Positions 1 to 7,452 of a stretch of DNA of 64,000 nt are shown here, piece after piece. The stretch comes from Arthrobacter sp. ISL-85 (GTDB lineage: Bacteria; Actinomycetota; Actinomycetes; Actinomycetales; Micrococcaceae). Below the pieces are notes generated by a model, which worked only from the letters and a program-made list of their open reading frames with translations, had not been told where the DNA came from and ran no database searches. How positions within the stretch are numbered: the stretch's first letter is position 1; each line of letters begins with the position of its first letter. The translations under genes were made by a program, and so were the position numbers. Location: contig NZ_JAGGPQ010000005.1 in the NCBI RefSeq assembly GCF_018613675.1, positions 372,001-436,000 on the forward strand. Direction: 5' to 3'.

Positions 1-1
1 C

Positions 2-418
2 TGTCCCGCCTGCGGGAAGACCAACCGGGTGCCGGCACAGGCTGCGGGCCATCCACGCTGCGGCAACTGCAAGGCAGACCTGCCGTGGATCGTGTCCGCA
101 GGGGACAGCGACTTCGCTGCCGTGGCGGAGCAATCGTCCGTTCCGGTGCTGGTTGATTTTTGGGCGGCCTGGTGCGGACCCTGCCGGATGGTGAGCCCCG
201 TCCTGGACAAGCTGGCCCGGGAACGGCCAGGGAAGATCAAGCTGGTCAAGGTGGACGTGGACAAGTCGCCCGGCCTGTCGCGGCGCTTCGACGTGCAGGC
301 CATCCCCACGCTGATGGTTATCGTTGACGGCAAGGTCGCGGCCCGCCAGGCCGGCGCGGCACCGGCTCAGGTCCTCCGTTCCTGGCTGGACGGGGCCCTC
401 GCCGGAAAACACAGCTGA
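2..418 (+). CDS. Thioredoxin, TrxC type with N-terminal zinc ribbon (5' partial)
   Basis: Thiol-disulfide oxidoreductase of the cytoplasm. The reading frame is open from base 2, where it encodes the first half of a zinc ribbon (CPAC), followed by CGNC about 20 residues later; this CxxC...CxxC head is typical of thioredoxin 2 (TrxC). The thioredoxin fold follows, with the active site WCGPC encoded near 170-184 and the cis-proline context AIPTLM near residue 100. A GTG at 29 could be read as a start, but it would cut off the first zinc cysteines, so the true start lies upstream of the window. Only a few codons are missing compared with the family length of about 140 residues. Confidence 0.93.
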   Translation, partial: CPACGKTNRVPAQAAGHPRCGNCKADLPWIVSAGDSDFAAVAEQSSVPVLVDFWAAWCGPCRMVSPVLDKLARERPGKIKLVKVDVDKSPGLSRRFDVQAIPTLMVIVDGKVAARQAGAAPAQVLRSWLDGALAGKHS

Positions 419-446
419 CACTGCCGGCGGCCGCCCGGAGCTGGGT

Positions 447-1604
447 CTACAGCCGGGCGGCAGGAAGCCGGGACAGCCCTTCCAACAGGTCCTGCTTCCG
501 GCCGCACAATGCGATCCGGACCCACCCCTCGCCGATGGACCCGAAGGCGGTCCCCGGGGCCAGCGCAACACCGGAGTCCGCAAGGAAGCGCCGGACCCAG
601 GCCCGCACGTCGCCGCCGGTCACATGCGACATATCCGCCCACAGGTAGAACGCTCCCTGCGCCGGCAGGAAGTGGATCCCCTTTGCAGCCAGGACCGCGG
701 AGGCGGCGTCCCGGTTCTCGCGGTAGTGCTGGTGCGCGTGCCGGACGTAGTCCTGCGGGCCGGTGAGGGCGGCGAGCGCCGCGTACTGCGGGGCCGACGC
801 CACGCAGGAGACGATCGATTCCATGACGTTGTCCATCTTCTTCTCAAGCCCCGGCGGGCAGATGAGCGCTCCGATCCGCAGCCCCGTCAGGCCGTACGTC
901 TTGGACAGTGTCAGCGACGTGAACACGCGGGCATCTGACGCTGTGCCGCCGTCGAACCTCGCCGGGCTGACGTGGGGCACATCGTATGTGAACGCCTCGT
1001 AGCACTCGTCCGAGATCACCCAGATGTCGTGCCGGCGGGCCAGGTCCACCAGCTCCCGCACCAGGTCCGCACTGAGCACGGCGCCGAGCGGGTTCGAGGG
1101 GGAATTGAGCACCAACACCCGGGTGCGGCTGGTGATGAGGGCTTCCACGTCGGCAACCCGTGGCTGGAAGCCGTGGTCCGGGTGCAGGGGATAACCCACG
1201 GGAACAGCGTTGAGCAGCCGGCTGGTCATGGCAAAGGTGGGGTAGCCCGGGTTGGGGATCAGGATCTCATCGCCGGGGGAGAGCAGCAGGCTCATGGCGA
1301 AGTGCAGGCCCTGCTGGGCGCCGGACACCACATACACCCGCTCCGCGCCGACGTCCACGCCCTGCTCGTCCCGGAACCTGGCAGCGAACGCCTCACGGAG
1401 GGCGGGGATCCCGGCGTTGGGCGTGTAGTTGGTTTCATCGCGGTCCAGGCAGGCGATGCCGGCGTCCAGGACGTGGCGGGGGAGGGGAAAGCCTGGCTCC
1501 CCGATGCTGAGCACCACGGCGCCCGGCGTACGCCAGGCGGCCTCGGTGATCTCGCGGATCTGGTTGACGGGCACGTCGCGGACATGGGCGGCAAGCTCAG
1601 GCAT
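447..1604 (-). CDS. Pyridoxal-phosphate aminotransferase, class I/II
   Basis: Fold-type I PLP aminotransferase of the aspartate/alanine aminotransferase group; the substrate cannot be told from sequence. Visible landmarks (385-aa form): N-terminal SIGEPGFPLP, the glycine-rich VSGAQQG near 95, NSPSNPLG with the cofactor-binding Asn near 171, SDECYEAF with Asp199 and Tyr202, and SLSKTYG with the Schiff-base Lys235 followed by GLRIG. Two ATGs lie 9 nt apart (1613 and 1604). I chose 1604 because a TAGGAT hexamer sits 7 nt before it, which fits a leaderless mRNA; 1613 lies inside that hexamer. The gene is convergent with the thioredoxin gene, leaving only 28 nt between the stops. Confidence 0.9.
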   Translation of the reverse strand: MPELAAHVRDVPVNQIREITEAAWRTPGAVVLSIGEPGFPLPRHVLDAGIACLDRDETNYTPNAGIPALREAFAARFRDEQGVDVGAERVYVVSGAQQGLHFAMSLLLSPGDEILIPNPGYPTFAMTSRLLNAVPVGYPLHPDHGFQPRVADVEALITSRTRVLVLNSPSNPLGAVLSADLVRELVDLARRHDIWVISDECYEAFTYDVPHVSPARFDGGTASDARVFTSLTLSKTYGLTGLRIGALICPPGLEKKMDNVMESIVSCVASAPQYAALAALTGPQDYVRHAHQHYRENRDAASAVLAAKGIHFLPAQGAFYLWADMSHVTGGDVRAWVRRFLADSGVALAPGTAFGSIGEGWVRIALCGRKQDLLEGLSRLPAARL

Positions 1605-1611
1605 GTCTGCC

Positions 1612-1617
1612 ATCCTA
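1612..1617 (-). promoter_or_regulatory. -10 element of the aminotransferase gene
   Basis: TAGGAT on the minus strand ends 7 nt before the ATG at 1604. It belongs to the leaderless-promoter set of this window. Confidence 0.5.
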
Positions 1618-1729
1618 GCCGCCCCCGACCCGCCCTCGGCCGGGCCCGGCGACGGGCCCTGCCGGGGTGGGCCACCGCCGTCGTCCGCGTCCCGCTGCCT
1701 GCCTGCACAGGTGCCCCAACCTGCGCCCA

Positions 1730-1735
1730 TATACT
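1730..1735 (+). promoter_or_regulatory. -10 element of truB
   Basis: TATACT ends 7 nt before the GTG of truB. The GGGAGG between them would lie at or before the transcript start, so it is probably not a working ribosome binding site. Confidence 0.5.
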
Positions 1736-1742
1736 GGGAGGC

Positions 1743-2675
1743 GTGCTTTCTGGACTGGTGATAGTGGACAAGCCGCAGGGATGGACCAGCCATGATGTGG
1801 TTGGCCGGATGCGGCGCCTCGCAGGGACCCGGAAAGTGGGGCACGCAGGAACCCTCGATCCCATGGCCACCGGCGTGCTGGTGCTCGGCATCAACAAAGC
1901 CACCCGGCTGCTGACCTACATCGTCGGCACCTCGAAGACCTACACCGCCACCATCCGGCTGGGCCAGTCCACGGTAACGGATGACGCGGAGGGCGAGGTC
2001 ACTGCCACCACCAGCGCCGCCGGGATCACCGATGAGGACATTGACGACGGCGTCGCGGCGCTTACGGGTGACATCCAGCAGGTGCCCAGCAGCGTCAGCG
2101 CGATCAAGGTCAATGGCGAACGCGCCTACGCACGCGTGCGGTCCGGCGAGGACGTCAAGCTCGCCGCGCGCCCCGTGACCATCCATCGGTTCGAGGTCCA
2201 TGCTGTCCGCAGGGACACGGCGGAGGTTGTGGACCTGGACGTGACGGTGGAATGCTCTTCCGGCACGTACATCCGCGCCCTGGCCCGGGACCTCGGCAAC
2301 ACCCTGGGGGTGGGTGGCCACCTCACGGCGCTGCGCCGGACCAAGGTGGGCCCGTACGCCCTTGACCAGGCACGCACCCTCGAACAGCTCGCCGAAGACC
2401 TCAATGTACTGGACATGTCCCTCGCTGCCAGGGTACTGATGCCCAATCGCGAGCTCACCGCCGAGGAAGCTGCGGAGGTCTCCTTCGGCCGGCGGATCGC
2501 GGCCGGCGCGGCGCCCGGCACTCCCGGCGCCGCCACGGCGGAGCACCCTGCGGCGGCCTTCGCCCCCGACGGCAGCCTGGTGGCCCTTCTCGCCGACGCG
2601 GGCAGTTATGCCAAGCCGGTCCTCGTCTTCGCCCCCGGCAACGGTGCTGCCGCAACCGCCCCCGCGGAGCCGTAG
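1743..2675 (+). CDS. truB: tRNA pseudouridine(55) synthase TruB
   Basis: Makes pseudouridine 55 in the T-loop of tRNAs. The 310-aa protein opens with LSGLVIVDKPQGWTSHDVV and carries the TruB catalytic motif GTLDPMATG with nucleophile Asp39, then the RNA-binding segments SSGTYIRALARDLG and LTALRRT. The C-terminal domain is Ala/Pro-rich. The start is the GTG at 1743, where family similarity begins; a long open frame upstream of it has no TruB similarity. The stop is followed after 2 nt by the next ATG, so the three genes to 3503 probably form one operon. Confidence 0.95.
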   Translation: MLSGLVIVDKPQGWTSHDVVGRMRRLAGTRKVGHAGTLDPMATGVLVLGINKATRLLTYIVGTSKTYTATIRLGQSTVTDDAEGEVTATTSAAGITDEDIDDGVAALTGDIQQVPSSVSAIKVNGERAYARVRSGEDVKLAARPVTIHRFEVHAVRRDTAEVVDLDVTVECSSGTYIRALARDLGNTLGVGGHLTALRRTKVGPYALDQARTLEQLAEDLNVLDMSLAARVLMPNRELTAEEAAEVSFGRRIAAGAAPGTPGAATAEHPAAAFAPDGSLVALLADAGSYAKPVLVFAPGNGAAATAPAEP

Positions 2676-2677
2676 GC

Positions 2678-3031
2678 ATGGACGCATACTTTTGGATCAT
2701 CCTCGTCGTCGGCCTGGTATCCACCCTGGTTTGCCTGGGCGCCGGAATCCTGAAGAAGGCGCCGAACGACGTCACCATCCTGTCCGTCGTGGCCGTTGAA
2801 GTGGCGTTGGTGGTGTACCTGGTGGGGTCGATCGTCCGCGTGATCGCCGGCGAACCGATCGCGGGGGAAGCCTGGGAGTTCTGGGGCTACATGGCCACCG
2901 CAATGCTCCTGCCACCCGCAGCCATCTACTGGTCCATCCTGGAGCGCACACGGTGGAGCAACTTTGTCCTGGCCGCCGTCGGCGTCACAGCGCTGGTGAT
3001 GGCTGCCCGAATGAACCAGATCTGGTACTGA
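2678..3031 (+). CDS. Small integral membrane protein, unknown function
   Basis: A 117-residue protein with about four hydrophobic helices: residues 5-25, 32-54, 68-88 (with WEFWGYMATAMLLPP) and 95-112. It is not recognised beyond resembling conserved actinobacterial membrane proteins that sit after truB. The ATG lies 2 nt after the truB stop, which suggests translational coupling. No catalytic motif is visible. Confidence 0.8.
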   Translation: MDAYFWIILVVGLVSTLVCLGAGILKKAPNDVTILSVVAVEVALVVYLVGSIVRVIAGEPIAGEAWEFWGYMATAMLLPPAAIYWSILERTRWSNFVLAAVGVTALVMAARMNQIWY

Positions 3032-3050
3032 AGTGGAAGAAGCAGCAGAA

Positions 3051-3503
3051 ATGAAAGACCAGCAGGCCCAGCCGGCCACCGGAGGCACCCCTGTCCGTAA
3101 CACCCGCAACACCGGGCCCGGCCGCCTCCTGATTGCGGTGTACGGGGTTTTCGCCATCTCGGCCACTGCCCGCGCCGGTTATCAGATCCTCACCAAGTTC
3201 TCAGAGGCGCCCCTGGCCTACCTGCTGTCCGCCTTCGCCGCCCTGGTCTACATCCTGGCCACTGTGTCGCTGGCTAAAGCCGGAACCACGTGGTTCAAAG
3301 TCTCGGTAGCGGCGGTGCTGGTTGAACTGGCCGGCGTCCTGGTGGTGGGGGCCCTGAGCGTCCTGGACTCCGTGCAGTTCCCGCACGAGACCGTCTGGTC
3401 GCTGTTCGGCCGCGGCTACGGCTTCATCCCCCTGCTCCTGCCCATCCTGGGACTGGTGTGGCTGTACCGGCGCCGCCCCTCGCAGGCCAAAGCCGCGCAG
3501 TGA
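3051..3503 (+). CDS. Integral membrane protein, unknown function
   Basis: About 150 residues: a polar N-terminal 25 residues, then four hydrophobic helices and a short basic tail (YRRRPSQAKAAQ). I prefer the ATG at 3051, which has GGAAGAAG upstream, over the GTG at 3033 that nearly touches the previous stop. The gene is in series with the preceding small membrane protein and may function with it. The last 15 bp including the stop are duplicated just downstream (see repeat 3489-3523). Confidence 0.75.
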   Translation: MKDQQAQPATGGTPVRNTRNTGPGRLLIAVYGVFAISATARAGYQILTKFSEAPLAYLLSAFAALVYILATVSLAKAGTTWFKVSVAAVLVELAGVLVVGALSVLDSVQFPHETVWSLFGRGYGFIPLLLPILGLVWLYRRRPSQAKAAQ

Positions 3504-3523
3504 CGGGCAAAGCCGGGCAGTGA
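3489..3523 (+). repeat. 15-bp direct duplication across a gene end
   Basis: AAAGCCGCGCAGTGA (3489-3503, which includes the stop codon) is repeated as AAAGCCGGGCAGTGA (3509-3523) with one mismatch. It looks like a small tandem duplication of the gene end. Confidence 0.8.
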
Positions 3524-3603
3524 ATCCGGGTAACCTTGAAGAGTTCCGCGGCCGGAAGGGCTGACGGAACGTTGATGCTTTCAGGCAGCTTAAGGCGAGG
3601 GTG

Positions 3604-4587
3604 ATGGTTTACATCTGGAACGATCCGTCCGACGTCCCGGCGGACTTCGGCCCATCTGTTGTCACTTTCGGCAACTTCGACGGCGTTCACCGCGGCCACC
3701 AGCAGGTGCTGTCCCAGCTGATCCGGTCGGCCCGCCTTTCCCACGCCAAGGCCGTGGCTGTCACCTTCGACCCCCATCCGGCAGTAATCCACCGGCCCGA
3801 AGCCGCGCCGGAGCTGATCATGGGCCTGGAGGACAAGCTGGAGGCGCTGGGCGGTTTGGGCCTGGACGCCATCCTGGTGGTCAAGTACTCGCTGGACCTC
3901 GCCAGCCTCACGGCCGAGGAGTTCGTGGAGCAGTACCTTGTGGACTGCCTGCACGCCAGCCACGTGGTCATCGGCCACGACGCCCGCTTCGGGCGCGGCA
4001 ACTCGGGCGACCTGGACACAATGAAGGCCCTGGGCGAAAAATTCGGCTTCGATGTGCAGGTGATCAGCGAGTTCGGGGCTGAGGGCTACCCCCTGCACGA
4101 CGACGACGGCACGGACCGCCGCTGTTCCTCCACCTGGGTGCGCGAAGCCCTGCAGGCTGGAGACGTCACCACTGCCGCTTCGGTCCTTGGCCGGCCGCAC
4201 CGGATGCGGGGCGAGGTGGTCCACGGCGCCGCCCGGGGCAGGGCGCTTGGTTTTCCCACGGCAAACCTTTCCTCGGATGCCACGGGCCTGATCCCCGCGG
4301 ATGGCATTTACGCCGGCTGGCTGGTGGACCAGGCCGGCAAGCGCTGGCCGGCAGCTATTTCCGTAGGCTCCAACCCCACCTTCGACGGCGTCAGCCGCCA
4401 AGTTGAGGCGCACGTGATCGACAGGCCGCAGGAGGCCGTGGAGGACTTCGATCTGTACGGCCAGACAGTGATCGTGGAATTTGTGGCGCGGCTTCGCGGC
4501 ATGGTGGCTTACCGTGGCCCTGAAGCCCTCGTGGAACAAATGCTGCTGGATGTGGCAAAGACCCACCAGCTCCTGGGCGGCCACTGA
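3604..4587 (+). CDS. ribF: Bifunctional riboflavin kinase / FAD synthetase
   Basis: Converts riboflavin to FMN and FMN to FAD. The N-terminal FAD-synthetase half has the nucleotidyltransferase motif TFGNFDGVHRGH near residues 22-33 and a second substrate region, VIGHDARFGRGNSGD. The C-terminal riboflavin-kinase half has GRALGFPTANL and VSVGSNPTFDG-type motifs. The 327-residue length is normal. The start is ATG 3604, with AAGGCGAGG about 5 nt upstream; the GTG at 3601 is the alternative. A possible -10 (TAACCT, 3531-3536) would give a leader of about 60 nt. Confidence 0.96.
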   Translation: MVYIWNDPSDVPADFGPSVVTFGNFDGVHRGHQQVLSQLIRSARLSHAKAVAVTFDPHPAVIHRPEAAPELIMGLEDKLEALGGLGLDAILVVKYSLDLASLTAEEFVEQYLVDCLHASHVVIGHDARFGRGNSGDLDTMKALGEKFGFDVQVISEFGAEGYPLHDDDGTDRRCSSTWVREALQAGDVTTAASVLGRPHRMRGEVVHGAARGRALGFPTANLSSDATGLIPADGIYAGWLVDQAGKRWPAAISVGSNPTFDGVSRQVEAHVIDRPQEAVEDFDLYGQTVIVEFVARLRGMVAYRGPEALVEQMLLDVAKTHQLLGGH

Positions 4588-4627
4588 CTGCAGCATCGGC
4601 CGGGCTGACAACAACGAAAGGCAGTAC

Positions 4628-5482
4628 GTGTCCGTCGAGAAGAACACCCGCAAGCTGGATAAGGGGATCGTCCGCGACTTCAGCTCGCGGATGAGCTACG
4701 CCTCCTACCTGCAGCTTCCCACACTGCTCAGCGCGCAGCAGCCGGTCAGCCAGCCCGAACACCACGACGAGCTGCTCTTCATCATCCAGCACCAGACCAC
4801 GGAGCTGTGGCTCAAGCTGGTTCTCCATGAACTCCGCAGCGCCGCGGCCTGGCTCCGCGCGGACGACCTCGGCTCGGCGCTCAAGGGCATCGCCCGGGTC
4901 AAGCACATCCAGAAGACCCTCACCGAGCAGTGGTCTGTCCTGGCCACCCTGACGCCCACCGAGTATTCCCAGTTCCGGGGCTTCCTGGGCAACTCCTCAG
5001 GTTTCCAGTCCGCACAGTACCGGGCCGTCGAATTCGTGTTGGGGAACAAGAACCGCAGGATGCTGCCGGTCTTCGAATCCGACCCGGAGGCGTACGCCAT
5101 GCTGGCGGAGCTGCTGGCCGCCCCCAGCATCTATGACGAGTTCCTGGCATACCTTGCCCGGCAGGGGTTCGACGTCCCGCCGGCGGTCCTGGAACGGGAC
5201 GTGACCCGCGCCCACGAGTTCACCCCGGAACTGGTCCCGCTCTTCAAGTACATCTACGAGAATGCGGCGGACAACTGGGCTGCTTACGAGGCATGCGAGG
5301 AACTGGTGGACCTGGAGGACAACTTCCAGCTCTGGCGGTTCCGGCACCTGCGTACTGTCCAGCGGACCATCGGCATGAAGACCGGCACCGGCGGATCCAG
5401 CGGTGTGACCTTCCTGCAGAAGGCCCTGGAACTGACGTTCTTCCCGGAACTATTCGCTGTCAGGACGGAGATCGGACAATGA
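4628..5482 (+). CDS. kynA: Tryptophan 2,3-dioxygenase
   Basis: Haem enzyme that opens the indole ring of L-tryptophan to N-formylkynurenine. The 284-aa protein has the family signatures SYASYLQLPTLL, HHDELLFIIQHQ (substrate pocket), FRGFLGNSSGFQS, and RHLRTVQRTIG with haem-ligand His240; GTGGSSG follows. The start is the GTG at 4628, preceded by AAAGGC; the frame upstream of it belongs to no recognisable domain. The stop overlaps the kynU start (ATGA), so the two are one operon. No kynurenine formamidase gene is present in the window. Confidence 0.95.
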   Translation: MSVEKNTRKLDKGIVRDFSSRMSYASYLQLPTLLSAQQPVSQPEHHDELLFIIQHQTTELWLKLVLHELRSAAAWLRADDLGSALKGIARVKHIQKTLTEQWSVLATLTPTEYSQFRGFLGNSSGFQSAQYRAVEFVLGNKNRRMLPVFESDPEAYAMLAELLAAPSIYDEFLAYLARQGFDVPPAVLERDVTRAHEFTPELVPLFKYIYENAADNWAAYEACEELVDLEDNFQLWRFRHLRTVQRTIGMKTGTGGSSGVTFLQKALELTFFPELFAVRTEIGQ

Positions 5483-6738
5483 GCACCCAGCAGGAGAACG
5501 CCACCGTGGTTTCGGCGGATCAACTCCGGCAGCGCGCCGACGAGCTGGACCGCCGGGACGCCCTGGCGCACTACCGCGACCACTTCATTGGCACGGACAC
5601 GCCCCTGTCCTACCTGGACGGCAACTCGCTGGGCCGGCCCCTGAAACGGACCGCGGACGATGTCGCCGCCTTCATCCGGGACGACTGGGGCGGCCGCCTC
5701 ATCCGTGGCTGGGACGAACGATGGCTCGCCATGCCGCAGGCCATCGGGGACCAGCTGGGCCGGGCCGTCCTGGGTGCGGCGCCCGGTCAGACCATCATCG
5801 CCGACTCCACCACAGTGGTGCTGTACAAGCTGCTCCGTGCTGCCCTTGCCGCAGTGCAGGACCCGGACCGCAACGAATTGGTGCTGGACACTGAAAACTT
5901 CCCCACCGACCGCTACCTGGTGGAGGGCATCGCCCTCGAGGAAGGCCTGACCCTCCGCTGGATCGAACCCGACCCCGCCGCCGGGGTGACCCTTGACCAG
6001 GTTCGCCAGGCCACCGGGCCGCGCACCGCCGTCGTCCTCCTCAGCCAGATCGCCTACCGCTCGGGCCACCTTGCGGACCTTCCGGGCATCACCGCGGCAG
6101 TGCACGACGCCGGCGCCCTGGTGGTGTGGGATCTTTGCCATTCGGCGGGGTCGGTGGAGATCGACCTGGACGGGGCGGGGGTGGACTTCGCCGCGGGCTG
6201 CACGTACAAGTACCTCAACGGGGGCCCCGGTTCACCTGCCTTCGCCTATGTGAACGCCAGGCACCTGCCTTCGCTGAACCAGCCGATCTGGGGCTGGATG
6301 GGCCGCAAGGATGCCTTTGAGATGGCTGCCGGCTATGAACCGGCCCCCGGCATCGGCGGCTTCCTCAGCGGAACCCCTGCGATCTTCGGCATGATCGCCA
6401 TGCAGGGCACCCTGGACCTCCTCGAAGAGGCCGGCATGGCAGCCGTCCGCTCGAAGTCGGCAGACCTGACCGCCTTCGCAGTGGAGGTGTTCGACGCGTG
6501 GCTGGCGCCCCTGGGAGCTGAACTGGCCACGCCGCGGAGTCCGGGGGAGCGGGGCGGCCACATCACGGTGGACCATCCGGACTTCACCAAAGCCACCGTC
6601 GAAGCCCTCTGGGACGGCGACGTCATCCCCGACTTCCGCTCGCCGCACGGCATCCGGGTGGGACTGTCACCCCTAAGCACCAGCTTCGCCGAGGTGCTTG
6701 ACGGCATGGCCGCCATCCGGGACCGCCTGCAGGACTGA
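5479..6738 (+). CDS. kynU: Kynureninase
   Basis: PLP enzyme that cleaves L-kynurenine to anthranilate and L-alanine. The 419-aa protein has YLDGNSLGRP near residue 45, WDLCHSAGSVEIDL, and TYKYLNGGPGSPAF with the Schiff-base Lys244. The C-terminal domain ends with FRSPHGIRVGLSPL. The ATG overlaps the kynA stop by 2 nt, indicating translational coupling. A GC-rich hairpin follows the stop. Confidence 0.96.
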   Translation: MSTQQENATVVSADQLRQRADELDRRDALAHYRDHFIGTDTPLSYLDGNSLGRPLKRTADDVAAFIRDDWGGRLIRGWDERWLAMPQAIGDQLGRAVLGAAPGQTIIADSTTVVLYKLLRAALAAVQDPDRNELVLDTENFPTDRYLVEGIALEEGLTLRWIEPDPAAGVTLDQVRQATGPRTAVVLLSQIAYRSGHLADLPGITAAVHDAGALVVWDLCHSAGSVEIDLDGAGVDFAAGCTYKYLNGGPGSPAFAYVNARHLPSLNQPIWGWMGRKDAFEMAAGYEPAPGIGGFLSGTPAIFGMIAMQGTLDLLEEAGMAAVRSKSADLTAFAVEVFDAWLAPLGAELATPRSPGERGGHITVDHPDFTKATVEALWDGDVIPDFRSPHGIRVGLSPLSTSFAEVLDGMAAIRDRLQD

Positions 6739-6739
6739 C

Positions 6740-6760
6740 CGCGGTGGCATTGCCGCCGCG
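6740..6760 (+). terminator. Hairpin after kynU
   Basis: Nine-bp stem CGCGGTGGC/GCCGCCGCG (one T-G pair) with loop ATT, followed by CGTGTTT. It starts 2 nt after the kynU stop. Confidence 0.6.
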
Positions 6761-6766
6761 CGTGTT

Positions 6767-6796
6767 TCGACAAGGTTAGGTCCGTGCCGGTAAACT
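6767..6796 (+). promoter_or_regulatory. Probable promoter of rpsO
   Basis: TCGACA (6767-6772), an 18-nt spacer and TAAACT (6791-6796). It gives a leader of about 135 nt before rpsO; that leader also contains a 33-codon ORF starting at 6802. Confidence 0.5.
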
Positions 6797-6937
6797 GGAC
6801 GATGGATCCGGCTGCAGTCCGTGGCGGCTGGTTCCTGTTGTTGGCGGCCCCTTCCGGCTTTCCGGGTTGGACGTACGCGGCAGACCCGGCAGTGAGTTTC
6901 TGATCCGGGCCCTCACGGCACATCCCAAGGAGTTATT

Positions 6938-7207
6938 GTGGCACTTGACGCCGCTGTAAAGCAGTCCATCATCAAGGAATACGCAACCGCCGAAGGTGAC
7001 ACCGGTTCACCCGAGGTCCAGGTTGCGGTCCTGACCCAGCGGATCAAGGATCTGACTGAGCACATGAAGGAGCACAAGCACGATTACCACACCCAGCGCG
7101 GTCTGCTGGGCATGGTCGGTCGTCGCAAGCGCATGCTTGGCTACCTGAAGAAGACTGACATCAACCGCTACCGCGCGCTCATCGAGCGCCTCGGCCTGCG
7201 CCGCTAG
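6938..7207 (+). CDS. rpsO: 30S ribosomal protein S15
   Basis: The 89-aa primary 16S rRNA binding protein of the 30S platform. It shows the S15 signature [26 protein letters not shown] and [10 protein letters not shown], and ends in LGLRR. GTG start with a strong AAGGAG 5 nt upstream. It precedes pnp, as in most bacteria. Confidence 0.98.
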   Translation: MALDAAVKQSIIKEYATAEGDTGSPEVQVAVLTQRIKDLTEHMKEHKHDYHTQRGLLGMVGRRKRMLGYLKKTDINRYRALIERLGLRR

Positions 7208-7216
7208 TCGGACTTT

Positions 7217-7252
7217 GGAGCGGCCCGGCTCCATCCGGGACCGGGCTGCTCC
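7217..7252 (+). terminator. Hairpin between rpsO and pnp
   Basis: GGAGCGGCCCGG pairs with CCGGGCTGCTCC (12 bp, one G-T) around a 12-nt loop. There is no U tract, so it may be a processing or partial termination structure rather than a full terminator. Confidence 0.55.
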
Positions 7253-7320
7253 GTTCACAACCTAAAACTAAACAGGAGGATCAACCGCATCACGCATTCG
7301 CGGTCCTCGGTAGTGATCCC

Positions 7321-7402
7321 CGGGAACGGCTTCGTTGACAGAAGCCACGCCCGTGGGTCTCGATCGACGACCGGGTGCAGGGCCAGTAGACAGATGCTGG
7401 CC
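7321..7402 (+). promoter_or_regulatory. Structured leader of pnp with two hairpins
   Basis: Hairpin 1: GGCTTC (7328-7333) with GAAGCC (7341-7346), extended by CGGG/CCCG (7321-7324/7350-7353). Hairpin 2: GGCCAG (7381-7386) with CTGGCC (7397-7402). The pnp leader of enterobacteria is an RNase III-processed autoregulatory stem; a similar role here is inference only. Confidence 0.45.
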
Positions 7403-7452
7403 TGGGTTGATGCGGCTGGACTTCCGTAAAACAGAAACGGAGGTGACTCTCT

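Noticed and set aside
1614..2687. Upstream extension of the aminotransferase frame to 746 codons
   Set aside because: The added part runs antisense to truB and has no similarity to aminotransferases; a good -10 and start lie at 1604-1617.
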